A DNA stretch of 35,366 nt from the NCBI GenBank assembly GCA_021793595.1, contig JAJYSL010000023.1:1-35366 (forward strand), read 5' to 3'. Numbering within the stretch: position 1 is the stretch's first letter; each line of letters begins with the position of its first letter. The stretch comes from Acidobacteriota bacterium. GTDB lineage: Bacteria > Acidobacteriota > Terriglobia > Terriglobales > Acidobacteriaceae. Shown here piece by piece: positions 8,192 through 16,773 of this stretch. Below the pieces are notes generated by a model, which had not been told where the DNA came from, did not search any database, and saw only the letters and a program-made list of their open reading frames with translations. Position numbers and translations under genes: made by a program.

Positions 8192-9397
8192 TTGCGCGCA
8201 ACAAAAGATACTGACGACCCCGCGAGCAAAATTCCATCTGGAGTCAGGGTTCTCGGCTTCGTCAGCATGTTTATGGATATTTCTTCGGAAATGATCCATA
8301 GCTTGCTGCCGATGTTCCTGATGACGACGCTCGGGGCCAGTGCCTTTGCGGTTGGCTTGATTGAAGGGTTGGCCGAGTCCACAGCTTTACTCGTCAAAAT
8401 GCTTTCAGGCGCCTGGAGCGACTACCTTGGCAGGCGCAAGGGACTAACGCTGTTCGGTTACGCACTGGGTGCATTGTCAAAGCCATTATTTGCCTTGGCT
8501 CCTACCACCGGCTTCGTTCTGGTCGCTCGGTTAGTGGATCGCAGTGGCAAGGGCATGCGTGGTGCTCCGCGCGATGCGCTGATCGCAGACATGACACCGC
8601 CGGCTTTACGTGGCGCTGCTTTTGGCCTTCGCCAATCCCTTGACACCGTTGGCGCTTTTTTCGGTCCGCTCGTAGCGACCGGCCTGATGCTTCTCTGGGC
8701 CGATAACTTTCGCATAGTGTTCTGGATTGCGATCATTCCTGGAGTACTGGCGGTTGCGCTGCTTTTATTTGGTGTGCATGAGCCGAAATCGCACCGGGCT
8801 GTCGAGCGTGTCAACCCGATCAGTCGTAGCAACCTGAAGCGTATGACCCCCGCCTATTGGTGGGTCGTCGGTATCGGCGCGGTGTTTACACTGGCACGCT
8901 TCAGCGAGGCATTTCTTGTATTGCGGGCCCAGCAGGGAGGCATCCCGATCGCGCTGGTTCCACTCGTGATGGTCGCGATGAACATGATCTATTCGGCGTC
9001 TGCGTACCCTTTTGGCAAGCTCTCGGACCGCATCAGCCATACAAAGCTCTTGGCGCTCGGCGTGGCCGTGTTAGTGGCCGCCGATCTGGTCCTGGCTGAC
9101 AGCAATCACTGGGGTTTTGTGCTCGCGGGCGTCGCCCTTTGGGGAGTCCACATGGGCATCACCCAGGGACTGCTCGCAACCATGGTGGCGGATAACTCCC
9201 CTGCCGATCTGCGCGGAACGGCCTATGGCTTTTTCAACCTGATCAGTGGGATCGCCATGCTTGTTGCCAGCGCAGCGGCTGGGTTGATTTGGGATAAGCT
9301 TGGCGCCGCTTCCACATTCCATGCCGGTGCTGCCCTGTGCATAGTCGCCCTGATCGGATTGCTGGGGCGCTATGCCTCAAACCCTTCCAAGGTCTAG
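8192..9397 (+). CDS. Major facilitator superfamily (MFS) transporter
   Basis: A 401-residue inner-membrane carrier, the usual MFS length with about 12 predicted helices. The loop between helices 2 and 3 carries the MFS signature as GAWSDYLGRRKGLTLFGY (residues 73-90). A second conserved stretch is LVDRSGKGMRGAPRDALIAD, followed by LRGAAFGLRQSLDTVGAFFG, which recalls a bacterial MFS subgroup of unknown or drug-related substrate. The C-terminal half has the repeat signature SAYPFGKLSDRISH. It starts at TTG 8192, supported by AGGAG. The substrate cannot be told from sequence. The neighbours (PspC protein upstream, alpha/beta hydrolase downstream after 113 bp) do not clearly define a pathway. Confidence 0.92.
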   Translation: MRATKDTDDPASKIPSGVRVLGFVSMFMDISSEMIHSLLPMFLMTTLGASAFAVGLIEGLAESTALLVKMLSGAWSDYLGRRKGLTLFGYALGALSKPLFALAPTTGFVLVARLVDRSGKGMRGAPRDALIADMTPPALRGAAFGLRQSLDTVGAFFGPLVATGLMLLWADNFRIVFWIAIIPGVLAVALLLFGVHEPKSHRAVERVNPISRSNLKRMTPAYWWVVGIGAVFTLARFSEAFLVLRAQQGGIPIALVPLVMVAMNMIYSASAYPFGKLSDRISHTKLLALGVAVLVAADLVLADSNHWGFVLAGVALWGVHMGITQGLLATMVADNSPADLRGTAYGFFNLISGIAMLVASAAAGLIWDKLGAASTFHAGAALCIVALIGLLGRYASNPSKV

Positions 9398-9510
9398 TTG
9401 TTTGCTTCGACCAGAAACTCGTCAAGCACCCGAGGATTGCCGCGACTTATCCCCTGGACGGCAAACCTGGAACCTCATCCGCCACGCTTCGCCATTTATA
9501 GTGGACATAA

Positions 9511-10362
9511 ATGCATATCGAGCCGCCGCTGCAGATTGAACACGATGGAGCACGTTTATTCGCCGTCACCATGGGTTCCGGCCCAGACGTGATTCTGCTC
9601 CATCCCACGCCTGTCCACCATGCCTTCTGGCTGCCGCTTGCCCAACAACTTGCGGATCGCTATCGCCTGACCCTCATCGATCTTCGCGGACATGGTCAAT
9701 CGTCCGCCGGCACTGGCGTCATCACCATGGCCAGGCTGGCCATGGACGTGCATGTTGTTCTCGCTGCCTCGGGCATTCAGCGCGCAGCCTTTGTCGGTTG
9801 TTCCATCGGCACCAGCACGCTCTATGAATACTGGCGGCGGTTTCCTGAACAAATGGCTGCCCTGGTGTGTACCTGCGGCAAGCCACAGCCGGACTCCGCG
9901 GCCAATCGCGAGACTCGGCGCGAATCGATGCAAGCCGCGCAGCAACCCGGCGGACTGGAAAAATTCTTCGACCGCATGGCGGATGCGCTGGTCGGACCGA
10001 CAGCACGGCAGCATCATCCGGAGATCCGAAGCGCGGCCCGCGAAATGATGAATGCCGTGTCCCTGCAGGCGATGTTGGCCGTGCAGCAGGGCCTGATGGA
10101 GCGGCCGGACTCAGTGCCGACGCTTTCTACCATCAACGTCCCCATTTGCGTCGTGGCGGCAGGAGAAGACCAAAGCAGCACGCCGCTTGAGATGCGCGCG
10201 GTTGTCGACTATGTGCCCGACTCGGAGTTTTATCTCGTCGAGAACGCCGGCCATTACGCTCCATTTGAGCAGCCCCAAACGTTCGCCTCGCTGATTGGCG
10301 AATTTCTCGATCGAAAATATCGGCCAAACGCAACCCCTGGCCCGACAAGGAAAGCCTTTTGA
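9511..10362 (+). CDS. Alpha/beta-hydrolase fold protein
   Basis: A 283-residue soluble hydrolase with a complete predicted triad. Ser98 is in the nucleophile elbow GCSIGTST, Asp220 is in VVAAGEDQSS and His248 is in VENAGHYAPFEQP. The oxyanion-loop strand VILLHPTPVHHAFW and the LIDLRGHGQSSAG segment are typical of the family that includes esterases, 3-oxoadipate enol-lactonase and BioH-like enzymes. The substrate is not determinable. The stop codon overlaps the TTG of lysA (TTGA at 10359-10362), so the two are probably translationally coupled; why an esterase should be tied to lysine synthesis is unclear. No clear ribosome site precedes the ATG. A TATAGT at 9497-9502 lies only 8 bp before it. 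Confidence 0.88.
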   Translation: MHIEPPLQIEHDGARLFAVTMGSGPDVILLHPTPVHHAFWLPLAQQLADRYRLTLIDLRGHGQSSAGTGVITMARLAMDVHVVLAASGIQRAAFVGCSIGTSTLYEYWRRFPEQMAALVCTCGKPQPDSAANRETRRESMQAAQQPGGLEKFFDRMADALVGPTARQHHPEIRSAAREMMNAVSLQAMLAVQQGLMERPDSVPTLSTINVPICVVAAGEDQSSTPLEMRAVVDYVPDSEFYLVENAGHYAPFEQPQTFASLIGEFLDRKYRPNATPGPTRKAF

Positions 10363-11693
10363 AGAAATCCTCTGCAAATCCTGTACGCCCGTTTCACTAC
10401 GGAGGTCCAAAAGACCGCGAGCTGTTCTGCGATCGCGTTCCGCTGGCGAGCCTGGTGCGCGAATACGGCACACCCCTCTACGTGTATTCGGCAAACAATA
10501 TTCTCGAGCGCGTTCGCATGTTCACCGAAGCGTTTGCCGACATGCGCGCAACCCTTTGCTTTTCCGTCAAAGCCAACTCCAATCTTTCAATTCTGCGCAT
10601 GCTGGCGGACGCCGGCACCGGGTTCGACATCGTTTCCGGCGGGGAACTGGACCGTGTGCGACTGGCGGCGAAGCCCTCGCTGCGCAAGGTGGTCTTCTCC
10701 GGCGTCGGCAAAACTGCGGCGGAGATGGATGCTGCCCTGGCCGCGCAAATCCTGGTCTTCAACGTGGAAAGTCCAGCCGAGCTTGACCTGCTGGAGCAGC
10801 GCGCCCGCCACTTGCGCAAACGCGCGCCCGTGGCCATGCGCGTCAATCCAGATGTCTTCGCAGCAACCCATCCCTACATTTCTACCGGGATGACTGCGCA
10901 CAAATTTGGTGTGGCCATTGCAGATGCAACCGCGCTCTATCAGCGTGCGGCGCGAAGTTCCTACTTGGTTCCCACGGGTGTCAGCGTTCACATCGGATCG
11001 CAGATTCGCCTGACAGAGCCCTTCGGCCAAGCGCTGCAGCGGGTGATGGAACTGGTGCGCGAATTGCAATCCTTCCACGGCATTCGAATTCAGCACATCG
11101 ATGCGGGCGGCGGCCTCGGCATTTCCTACGATGATCCCGCGCCAACTGGCAAAGACCGCAAAGACGCTCAGTCCTTCGATCCAATGGCAGCTGTGCGTGG
11201 ATATGCGCAGCACATTCGCACCGCACTTGCCGGCTTTGATGGCGATCTGCTCCTGGAACCCGGACGTTTCATCATCGCCCAGGCGGGCGCGCTGCTGGCC
11301 ACCGTGCTCTACACCAAGCGCAATGGCGACAAGACATTTGTCGTGACCGATGCCGCCATGAATGACCTGATTCGCCCCGCGCTTTACCAGGCCTACCATT
11401 CCATCGTGCCGCTTCGCCGCCAGGAAAAGCGCTCCTCCGTGGTGGATGTGGTGGGGCCGATCTGTGAGACCGGAGATTTTTTTGCCCGGGATCGCGAGTT
11501 GCCTGCTGTCGAAAGCGGCGAGTCCATCGCCCTGCTCGATGCTGGAGCCTATGGAATGTCGCTCAGCTCCAACTACAACTCTCGACCGCGCGCCGCGGAG
11601 GTACTGGTCGAAGGCAAACGCCATCGCCTGATCCGACGCCGCGAAACGATGCGCGACTTGCTCGTCACCGAGCGTAGCTTGCTACGAAAATGA
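10359..11693 (+). CDS. lysA: Diaminopimelate decarboxylase
   Basis: LysA is a PLP enzyme that decarboxylates meso-diaminopimelate to L-lysine. The 444-residue length is slightly above the usual ~415-420. The PLP lysine is Lys71 in CFSVKANSN. The glycine-rich phosphate-binding loop is in HIDAGGGLGISY (about residues 246-257). The substrate-site CETGDFFARD and the terminal block DAGAYGMSLSSNYNSRPR are also present, all diagnostic of the alanine racemase-like fold III decarboxylases. It starts at TTG 10359, with AAGGAAAG at 10348-10355 as ribosome site, overlapping the upstream hydrolase stop by 4 bp. A paralogous ornithine or arginine decarboxylase is less likely, given the DapDC-type N-terminus (FHYGGPKDRELFCDRVPLA). 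Confidence 0.96.
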   Translation: MKKSSANPVRPFHYGGPKDRELFCDRVPLASLVREYGTPLYVYSANNILERVRMFTEAFADMRATLCFSVKANSNLSILRMLADAGTGFDIVSGGELDRVRLAAKPSLRKVVFSGVGKTAAEMDAALAAQILVFNVESPAELDLLEQRARHLRKRAPVAMRVNPDVFAATHPYISTGMTAHKFGVAIADATALYQRAARSSYLVPTGVSVHIGSQIRLTEPFGQALQRVMELVRELQSFHGIRIQHIDAGGGLGISYDDPAPTGKDRKDAQSFDPMAAVRGYAQHIRTALAGFDGDLLLEPGRFIIAQAGALLATVLYTKRNGDKTFVVTDAAMNDLIRPALYQAYHSIVPLRRQEKRSSVVDVVGPICETGDFFARDRELPAVESGESIALLDAGAYGMSLSSNYNSRPRAAEVLVEGKRHRLIRRRETMRDLLVTERSLLRK

Positions 11694-11703
11694 ACCTGTC
11701 GGC

Positions 11704-11731
11704 CCTGCATAACTGCTTGTAGCACTGCAGG
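11704..11731. terminator. Possible weak terminator hairpin between convergent genes
   Basis: CCTGCA at 11704-11709 pairs with TGCAGG at 11726-11731 across a 16-base loop. It lies in the 38-bp gap between the lysA stop and the stop of the convergent peptidoglycan-binding gene. There is no T-tract, so termination here is only suggested by position. Confidence 0.3.
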
Positions 11732-12319
11732 TTAATTGGCGGAGGTCGACATTGGGAGCTCTGAGGTCGCCATGGTGCGGATGGTGTCCGTCGGAGCGCC
11801 ATTGGATGGACTCGCTCCGCTGGACGTTTCCGCAATTCCCGCTGGACGAGAGGCGTATTCTCCGGCATCCTGCTTCGGTCCCAGGCCCAGCTTGATCAGC
11901 GCGCGAGAGTCGGGCGTGATCTTCGTTTGCCAGCCATTGTCGTTCTGGTATTTCACCATGGCTGCCTGCGTTTCCGCATCCCATTGTCCAGTCGGGCTGC
12001 CGCTCAGGTAGTGCGCCTGGATCAGCGCCTGCTGAATCTCCGTTGCCCGCGAGGAATCCATTACTCGTTGACCTGTAATGGTCGAGTGACGGCGCCTCGA
12101 TTTGCCATGGCGGGATCTGTAACTCGTGTGGTGCAGCGAGCCCTTACGGCTGCTGGAGCTTCGTGTCCGTTTTGCGCCCGTATGATGCATCCGGGTGATT
12201 GTATGGGGCTTTTTTACCGACTGGCTGGTGGACGACGCATAGGCCGCTCCAGTCAGGCTCAATGCCAGCATCAGCGCACCGACGCAACCCCGTACGTAAA
12301 TATGGCGAGATAGAAACAT
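11732..12319 (-). CDS. Secreted peptidoglycan-binding-domain protein
   Basis: A 195-residue protein from the ATG at 12317-12319. The frame extends to a TTG at 12361, but only from 12319 does a classical signal peptide appear (FLSRHIYVRGCVGALMLALS, cleavage after AYA). The mature N-terminal half is strongly basic and Ser/His/Arg-rich (around HHTGAKRTRSSSSRKG and SRHGKSRRRHST). A PG_binding_1-like domain follows (ATEIQQALIQAHYLSGSPTG, then QWDAETQAAMVKYQNDNGW), the three-helix fold that binds cell-wall peptides or glycans. The C-terminus is a Ser/Pro/Thr tail. No catalytic domain is attached, so it may anchor or regulate something at the wall. The gene lies 179 bp downstream of htrA on the same strand, beyond a strong hairpin. 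Confidence 0.82.
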   Translation of the reverse strand: MFLSRHIYVRGCVGALMLALSLTGAAYASSTSQSVKKPHTITRMHHTGAKRTRSSSSRKGSLHHTSYRSRHGKSRRRHSTITGQRVMDSSRATEIQQALIQAHYLSGSPTGQWDAETQAAMVKYQNDNGWQTKITPDSRALIKLGLGPKQDAGEYASRPAGIAETSSGASPSNGAPTDTIRTMATSELPMSTSAN

Positions 12320-12408
12320 AGTGTGCAGGTAACGCAATTGTAGACTCCTCGAAACACCCAAAGCAAATAGGATGCAGCCAACTGGTCTGGCGGGTACCTA
12401 ATTGCATA

Positions 12409-12456
12409 TAGCAACAGAAAGAGGAGGGGGTATTCGCCCTCCTCTTTCTGTTGCTA
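12409..12456. terminator. Perfect 20-bp-arm inverted repeat downstream of htrA
   Basis: The left arm at 12409-12428 (TAGCAACAGAAAGAGGAGGG) and the right arm at 12437-12456 are exact reverse complements, separated by an 8-base loop. It begins 42 bp beyond the htrA stop on the minus strand and ends 90 bp before the start of the peptidoglycan-binding gene. A stable terminator or 3'-end protecting hairpin for htrA is the simplest reading. No clear T-run follows on the minus strand; the plus-strand side is followed by a T-rich stretch. A small palindromic mobile repeat is the alternative. Confidence 0.75.
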
Positions 12457-12498
12457 ACTATATGTATTTCATTTACTTAGGCAACATTTTGCAGGAAG

Positions 12499-14151
12499 TT
12501 ACGGCAATGTTCCTCCCACATACATGTTGCCCCCGCTGGGATGTTGCGGATCGACCACCAGGAAAACCACGTCATCGCCCGATTTCAGCTTCGACGCCAG
12601 TTCCTGGAACTGCTGCACATTCGTAATGGGCTGGCGATTCATCTGCAGAATCACTTCGCCCGGGGCCAGGCCCTGCAAGCCATCCGCGAACGAGCCGGGA
12701 CGGATGCTGCGAATCAGAACTCCACCGCTGATTCCGGCCTTCGAGGCCATATCCGGCGGAACATTGCTGACTCCCAAACCCAGCTTGGTGGTGCCATTCT
12801 CCTGCGGTCCATTGGAACTACCGGAGGGGGCGTTTCCATTGTTCAATGCGGCCAACATCGCGGCGCGATCGGCAATCGTCACGGTGGTGGTCACACGCTT
12901 CCCAGCGTGGTTAATGTAGCCGATGGTCGCGGTTGAACCCGGTTTCCGTCCCGCAATGTCATTGATCAGATCGTCGCCACCCTTGATGGGACGGCCATCG
13001 ATGCTGATGATGATGTCACCCGGCTTCAGTCCGGCCTTGTCCGCCGGGAAACCTGGAGTTACGGAACTGATGATGACGCCATTCTTGAAGCCGTACACGT
13101 GGCCCACAGCGCTTGACATGACGGCTTGGAACGTAATGCCGATGGATCCGCGCACCACCTTGTGTTCCGGTCCGATCAGCTGGTTGTATACATTTGCGAT
13201 CGTATTCGACGGCATGGCGAAGCCAATGCCTTCGTTGCCCGCAGATTGGGTATAGATGGCGGTGTTCATTCCTATCACTTGGCCATCCATGTTGACCAGC
13301 GGGCCACCGGAGTTACCCGGATTGATGGCCGCATCGGTCTGGATGAAATGCTGGAATTCTCCCGAGCCGATTCCACCCTGGCTAGTGAGCGAGCGGTTTT
13401 CAGAGGAGATGATGCCTGCGGTCACAGTCTGGTTCAGTCCGAATGGGCTGCCGATCGCCAGCACCCAGTCCCCAATCTGCGTTCCGTCGGAGTTTCCCAG
13501 TTTCACCGTGGGTAACGGGGTACCGACATTGATCTTCAGCACTGCGATGTCGGTCGCCTTGTCGGTGCCGACCACTGTGGCGGGGTGCCCCTGGTCGCCT
13601 CTCGGGTCCGTCGTCAACTTCACCCAGATCTTATCTGCCTTCTCCACGACGTGGTTATTGGTAATGATGTAGCCGCGGGGATCGACAATAAAACCGGACC
13701 CGAGCGCCATACGCTCGCCACCATCCGGTCCCTCACCTTCCGGACCTTGTGGGCCGCCGAAGCCGAAGAAGTGGTTGAAGAAGTCCTGCATCCCGTTGTC
13801 GCCCTGACCTTGGCCTGGACCCTGTTGTCCCTGTCCATTGTCGTCCGGGCCCTGGAGGTTGCCCTGGAAGTTGCGTCCCCTGGAGTTTTTCGGGTAGGAA
13901 ACAGTATTGATATTCACCACAGCCGGTCCAACATCCTTGGCAATTTTGGTGAAGGTGGTGGACAGATTCACTGGGTTGGGTACTTGGAGCGGTTGTGCGT
14001 CGGAGCTGTCAACTTTCGTCTCTTTTCCCTCTACGCCGTGGGCGACCACAGACCCGATCAGAATCCCGGCAGATAAAGTCGCGAGAATCGCGAAAGTGAA
14101 GCCTAGGCGGCGCGTGCGAAATCTATCGATCCAAACTTTCCAAATCTTCAT
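12499..14151 (-). CDS. HtrA/DegP-family serine endoprotease with two PDZ domains
   Basis: A 550-residue periplasmic or membrane-tethered quality-control protease that degrades misfolded envelope proteins. The basic N-terminus and one hydrophobic segment (LGFTFAILATLSAGILIGSV, residues 16-35) act as signal or anchor. The trypsin-like domain has a complete triad: His167 (TNNHVVE), Asp201 (TDIAVLKI) and Ser281 (NPGNSGGPL). Two PDZ domains follow, at about residues 340-430 (GVIISSVTPGFPADKAGLKP) and 455-545 (GVLIRSIRPGSFADGLQGLA). Before the catalytic core is a Gly/Gln/Pro-rich insert (about residues 92-145) that corresponds to the flexible LA-loop region, longer than usual. DegP, DegQ or MucD-type naming cannot be settled from sequence alone. 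It is transcribed apart from the EamA gene behind a 174-bp gap that probably carries its promoter. Confidence 0.95.
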   Translation of the reverse strand: MKIWKVWIDRFRTRRLGFTFAILATLSAGILIGSVVAHGVEGKETKVDSSDAQPLQVPNPVNLSTTFTKIAKDVGPAVVNINTVSYPKNSRGRNFQGNLQGPDDNGQGQQGPGQGQGDNGMQDFFNHFFGFGGPQGPEGEGPDGGERMALGSGFIVDPRGYIITNNHVVEKADKIWVKLTTDPRGDQGHPATVVGTDKATDIAVLKINVGTPLPTVKLGNSDGTQIGDWVLAIGSPFGLNQTVTAGIISSENRSLTSQGGIGSGEFQHFIQTDAAINPGNSGGPLVNMDGQVIGMNTAIYTQSAGNEGIGFAMPSNTIANVYNQLIGPEHKVVRGSIGITFQAVMSSAVGHVYGFKNGVIISSVTPGFPADKAGLKPGDIIISIDGRPIKGGDDLINDIAGRKPGSTATIGYINHAGKRVTTTVTIADRAAMLAALNNGNAPSGSSNGPQENGTTKLGLGVSNVPPDMASKAGISGGVLIRSIRPGSFADGLQGLAPGEVILQMNRQPITNVQQFQELASKLKSGDDVVFLVVDPQHPSGGNMYVGGTLP

Positions 14152-14325
14152 GCGGTGTCGAACCTCGTTCTGTATGCGGTAGGAATCTCGGTGGAACGGA
14201 TACTAATGAATCAGTATACGGTTTCGTCCAAAGCGTCCGCCATTTTGGCATTGCGCCCTGATACTCTGCTTCAAATTATTAGACGCACAAATTTGGCAAA
14301 CCGGAGCATCTTTCGTTCAAAGGTT

Positions 14326-15369
14326 TTACTCGCCGCCCGTCTGGCTGGTCGTCCATGCGGCAGCGGTTGCCCGGTTTTGCTGGGTTCGTCGTCGCCAGCG
14401 GGGCAGAATCTCGGCCGTCACGATGCCAAGCAAGACCAGTATCGCTCCCATCCCTGGCCGAAACTTCAATTTTTCCTTTAGGACCAGGAAAGCCGTTAGC
14501 CACGCGAATACCGGCTCAAGCGTCAAAATCACCGCAATATTGGCCGCCGGAATCACTTGCTGCGCCCAGGTCTGAATGCCGAAGGCCAACGCCGTAGCCA
14601 GAATTCCAGCCACTACCAGCGAAATCGAAACAAAAGGCTGTCGCAGGGCACCTCCCGGCGCTACAAGATGGACCAGAGAATCCATCCTGACCGGTTCCAT
14701 GATCAGCGCGCCAATCGTCAAAAAGACCATGGCGAAGCCTATCTGCAGCAAGATGAGCTGCTCAAAGCGCGCCCTTCCCGAAGCGTGCGCCAGCACAATC
14801 ACGTAGAGCGAAAACCCCACTGCGCAAAGCAGCGTCAGCAAATTGCCAAAGCCCTCTCTTCCTCCCGCGGTGAACAGCGTCGTCCAAGGTGCATTCGCCG
14901 GCAAGGTCAGCAAGGCAACTCCCAGCAATGCCACCACTGCGCCAGCCCACGCCGTCCATTCCGGCGTATCGTGGCCCGGCGGCCGCACCCCTGGAATCGT
15001 AGCCAGGATGGGTACAATGACCACCACCAGCGCCGTAATAAACGCAGAATTCGTCGCCGTGGTGTAGACCAGACCCTGCGTCTGAAACACATATCCCAGC
15101 GCCAGGCTTGCCCCCGCAGCCGCGCCAAATATCCACGCTTCCCGAGTCAGATGGCGGAATTGTTTGCGATACATCAACGCCAGGCAGACAAAAGCAATCA
15201 TCATGCGTAAGGCGTTAAACCATTGCGGCGGGATGACGTCCATGGCAACTTTGATCAGCACAAACATCGCGCCCCAAAGCATGACCACGGCCAACATCAG
15301 AAAATGTGCCATCGCATTCTGCGAAATTTTCTGCGGACCTGCACTGGTCGTCATTGAAGAGTCATTCAT
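14326..15369 (-). CDS. EamA-family (DMT superfamily) membrane transporter
   Basis: A 347-residue inner-membrane protein with two EamA repeats and about ten helices. The first repeat begins FLMLAVVMLWGAMFVLIKVA and the second GFSLYVIVLAHASGRARFEQ. The diagnostic end of repeat two is present as NIAVILTLEPVFAWLTAFLV followed by FRPGMGAILVLLGIVTAE. Members export amino acids and other metabolites. The C-terminus carries a basic tail (PRWRRRTQQNRATAAA). The start is the first ATG; a second ATG five codons on is possible and neither has a clear ribosome site. The M20 peptidase gene ends 32 bp upstream on the same strand, so the two probably form a transcript. Peptide degradation coupled to export of a product would be a reasonable but unproven role. 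Confidence 0.92.
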   Translation of the reverse strand: MNDSSMTTSAGPQKISQNAMAHFLMLAVVMLWGAMFVLIKVAMDVIPPQWFNALRMMIAFVCLALMYRKQFRHLTREAWIFGAAAGASLALGYVFQTQGLVYTTATNSAFITALVVVIVPILATIPGVRPPGHDTPEWTAWAGAVVALLGVALLTLPANAPWTTLFTAGGREGFGNLLTLLCAVGFSLYVIVLAHASGRARFEQLILLQIGFAMVFLTIGALIMEPVRMDSLVHLVAPGGALRQPFVSISLVVAGILATALAFGIQTWAQQVIPAANIAVILTLEPVFAWLTAFLVLKEKLKFRPGMGAILVLLGIVTAEILPRWRRRTQQNRATAAAWTTSQTGGE

Positions 15370-15401
15370 AGGGTCGGAAGTTAAGTGGTTTGCCGATTGA
15401 G

Positions 15402-16670
15402 TTACAGTTCCGTCTGCGCCAGCGCCAGCAACAAAAGCAGAATCCGCCGCAGCGCCAGGTCACGTCCCGTAGCGTCGAACCACTCCTGCAGACTGTGGAT
15501 GCCGCCGCCACTGCCGCCACTCCCCAGGCTAACCGCCTCCACCCCCAGGGAGAGAGGGATGTTGGCGTCCGTAGAAGCAATGCCGGTTTGACTCTGAATC
15601 TGCAGGTGGCGATCCACCGCTCGCAGCGCCGCCAGGATGCGCGCGTCGTCTGGAAGTTTGGCGGCAGGCCGTTCGCCGATCCGTTCAAAGGAAAATTGGA
15701 TCGGATTCACCGGCTTGTTTCCTCTAGGTCTGCTCATGGCGCGATTCGCCATCGCAACCGCGATCTCCACGGCCTCGTGAATTGCTTCTTCCAACTGCTG
15801 TAAGACCTCTGCGTCCGTTGAGCGCGTATCGATTCTGGCTTCCGCTCGTTGCGGAATCGCGTTAATAGAGGTTCCACCCTCGATATGTCCGATGTTCCAC
15901 GTCGTCCTCGGCGAGGTCGGCAGTTCAAGCCGGCCAATTTCCGCCAGCGCATTGGCCAGCACCAGGATTGGATTCGGCGTGCCCGCATCCGTCCAGGAAT
16001 GGCCACCAGGTCCCGTCACCGTGATGCGAAAGCGCTTGCTGCCCAATCCCTGGGTAACGATGGTGTCGGTCCCGGCACCGTCCAAAATGACTGCGAATCG
16101 AACCCGCGCGGCAATGTGCTGGTCGCTGAAAAGATGTCGCATGCCGCGCAGATTGCCCTCGCCCTCTTCGCCGACATTGCACGCAAAGAGAATGTCGCTG
16201 GCTGGCTTCAATCCGGCGGCGCGCATGCCCGCTGCGATGCCTAGCAGCGCCGTGATGCCGGCGCAATTATCGCTTGCGCCCGGAATCGTCAGGCGGTTTC
16301 CATCCTGCACCGGTTCGCCAATCGCCTCGGCAGGGAACACAGTGTCGAGATGCGCGGAAAATAAAGTGCACGGCCGAAACTCTTCGGCATCTTTTTCCAT
16401 GGAGTCGTCGCCTGCCCGCATCCATCCCAGCGCGTTACCACAGGCATCGAGGGCGACGTCTTTGAGCCCCAGCGCGACGAATTGCTCCGCCACCCAATTC
16501 GCCCGGGCCGTCTCGCCAAAGGGAGGAGCAGCGATGGCCGCCACCTGGCGATGCCACTCGCGCAACTGCGTTTCCTGCAGATGAAACCATTGAAAGGCAC
16601 GATGCACTGCCGGCTGCTCAGCCAGTTGGCTGATGGTCTGAAAGGCCGAGATGGCGATCGTTTTCGGCAT
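15402..16670 (-). CDS. M20-family metallopeptidase
   Basis: A 422-residue zinc-dependent exopeptidase or amidohydrolase. Metal and catalytic residues fit the M20 pattern: His107 and Asp109 in FSAHLDTVFP, bridging Asp134 in IPGASDNCAGITAL, and the Glu168-Glu169 pair in NVGEEGEGNLRG. The dimerisation (lid) domain is seen around TGPGGHSWTDAGTPNPI, followed by IGHIEGGTSINAIPQRAEAR, a family hallmark. The gap between the second metal ligand and the Glu pair is normal. It resembles peptidase T-like or tripeptidase members more than ArgE, but the substrate is not certain. The likely operon partner is the EamA transporter 32 bp downstream. An open reading frame covers most of it on the opposite strand, but that is a shadow. 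Confidence 0.92.
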   Translation of the reverse strand: MPKTIAISAFQTISQLAEQPAVHRAFQWFHLQETQLREWHRQVAAIAAPPFGETARANWVAEQFVALGLKDVALDACGNALGWMRAGDDSMEKDAEEFRPCTLFSAHLDTVFPAEAIGEPVQDGNRLTIPGASDNCAGITALLGIAAGMRAAGLKPASDILFACNVGEEGEGNLRGMRHLFSDQHIAARVRFAVILDGAGTDTIVTQGLGSKRFRITVTGPGGHSWTDAGTPNPILVLANALAEIGRLELPTSPRTTWNIGHIEGGTSINAIPQRAEARIDTRSTDAEVLQQLEEAIHEAVEIAVAMANRAMSRPRGNKPVNPIQFSFERIGERPAAKLPDDARILAALRAVDRHLQIQSQTGIASTDANIPLSLGVEAVSLGSGGSGGGIHSLQEWFDATGRDLALRRILLLLLALAQTEL

Positions 16671-16773
16671 GACGTTCTTGAAAGCGTGATCCGCATCAGT
16701 ACGCTTGAGGATTCATGCTCAGTCTATCGAAGTTCCGCTTGCGAATCCGCAGGAGTTGTCGCGGCGAACCGAT

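Noticed and set aside
10587..11624. 345-residue open frame on the strand opposite lysA
   Set aside because: It lies wholly within lysA, whose reading shows all family motifs; the opposite product resembles no family and has no ribosome site.
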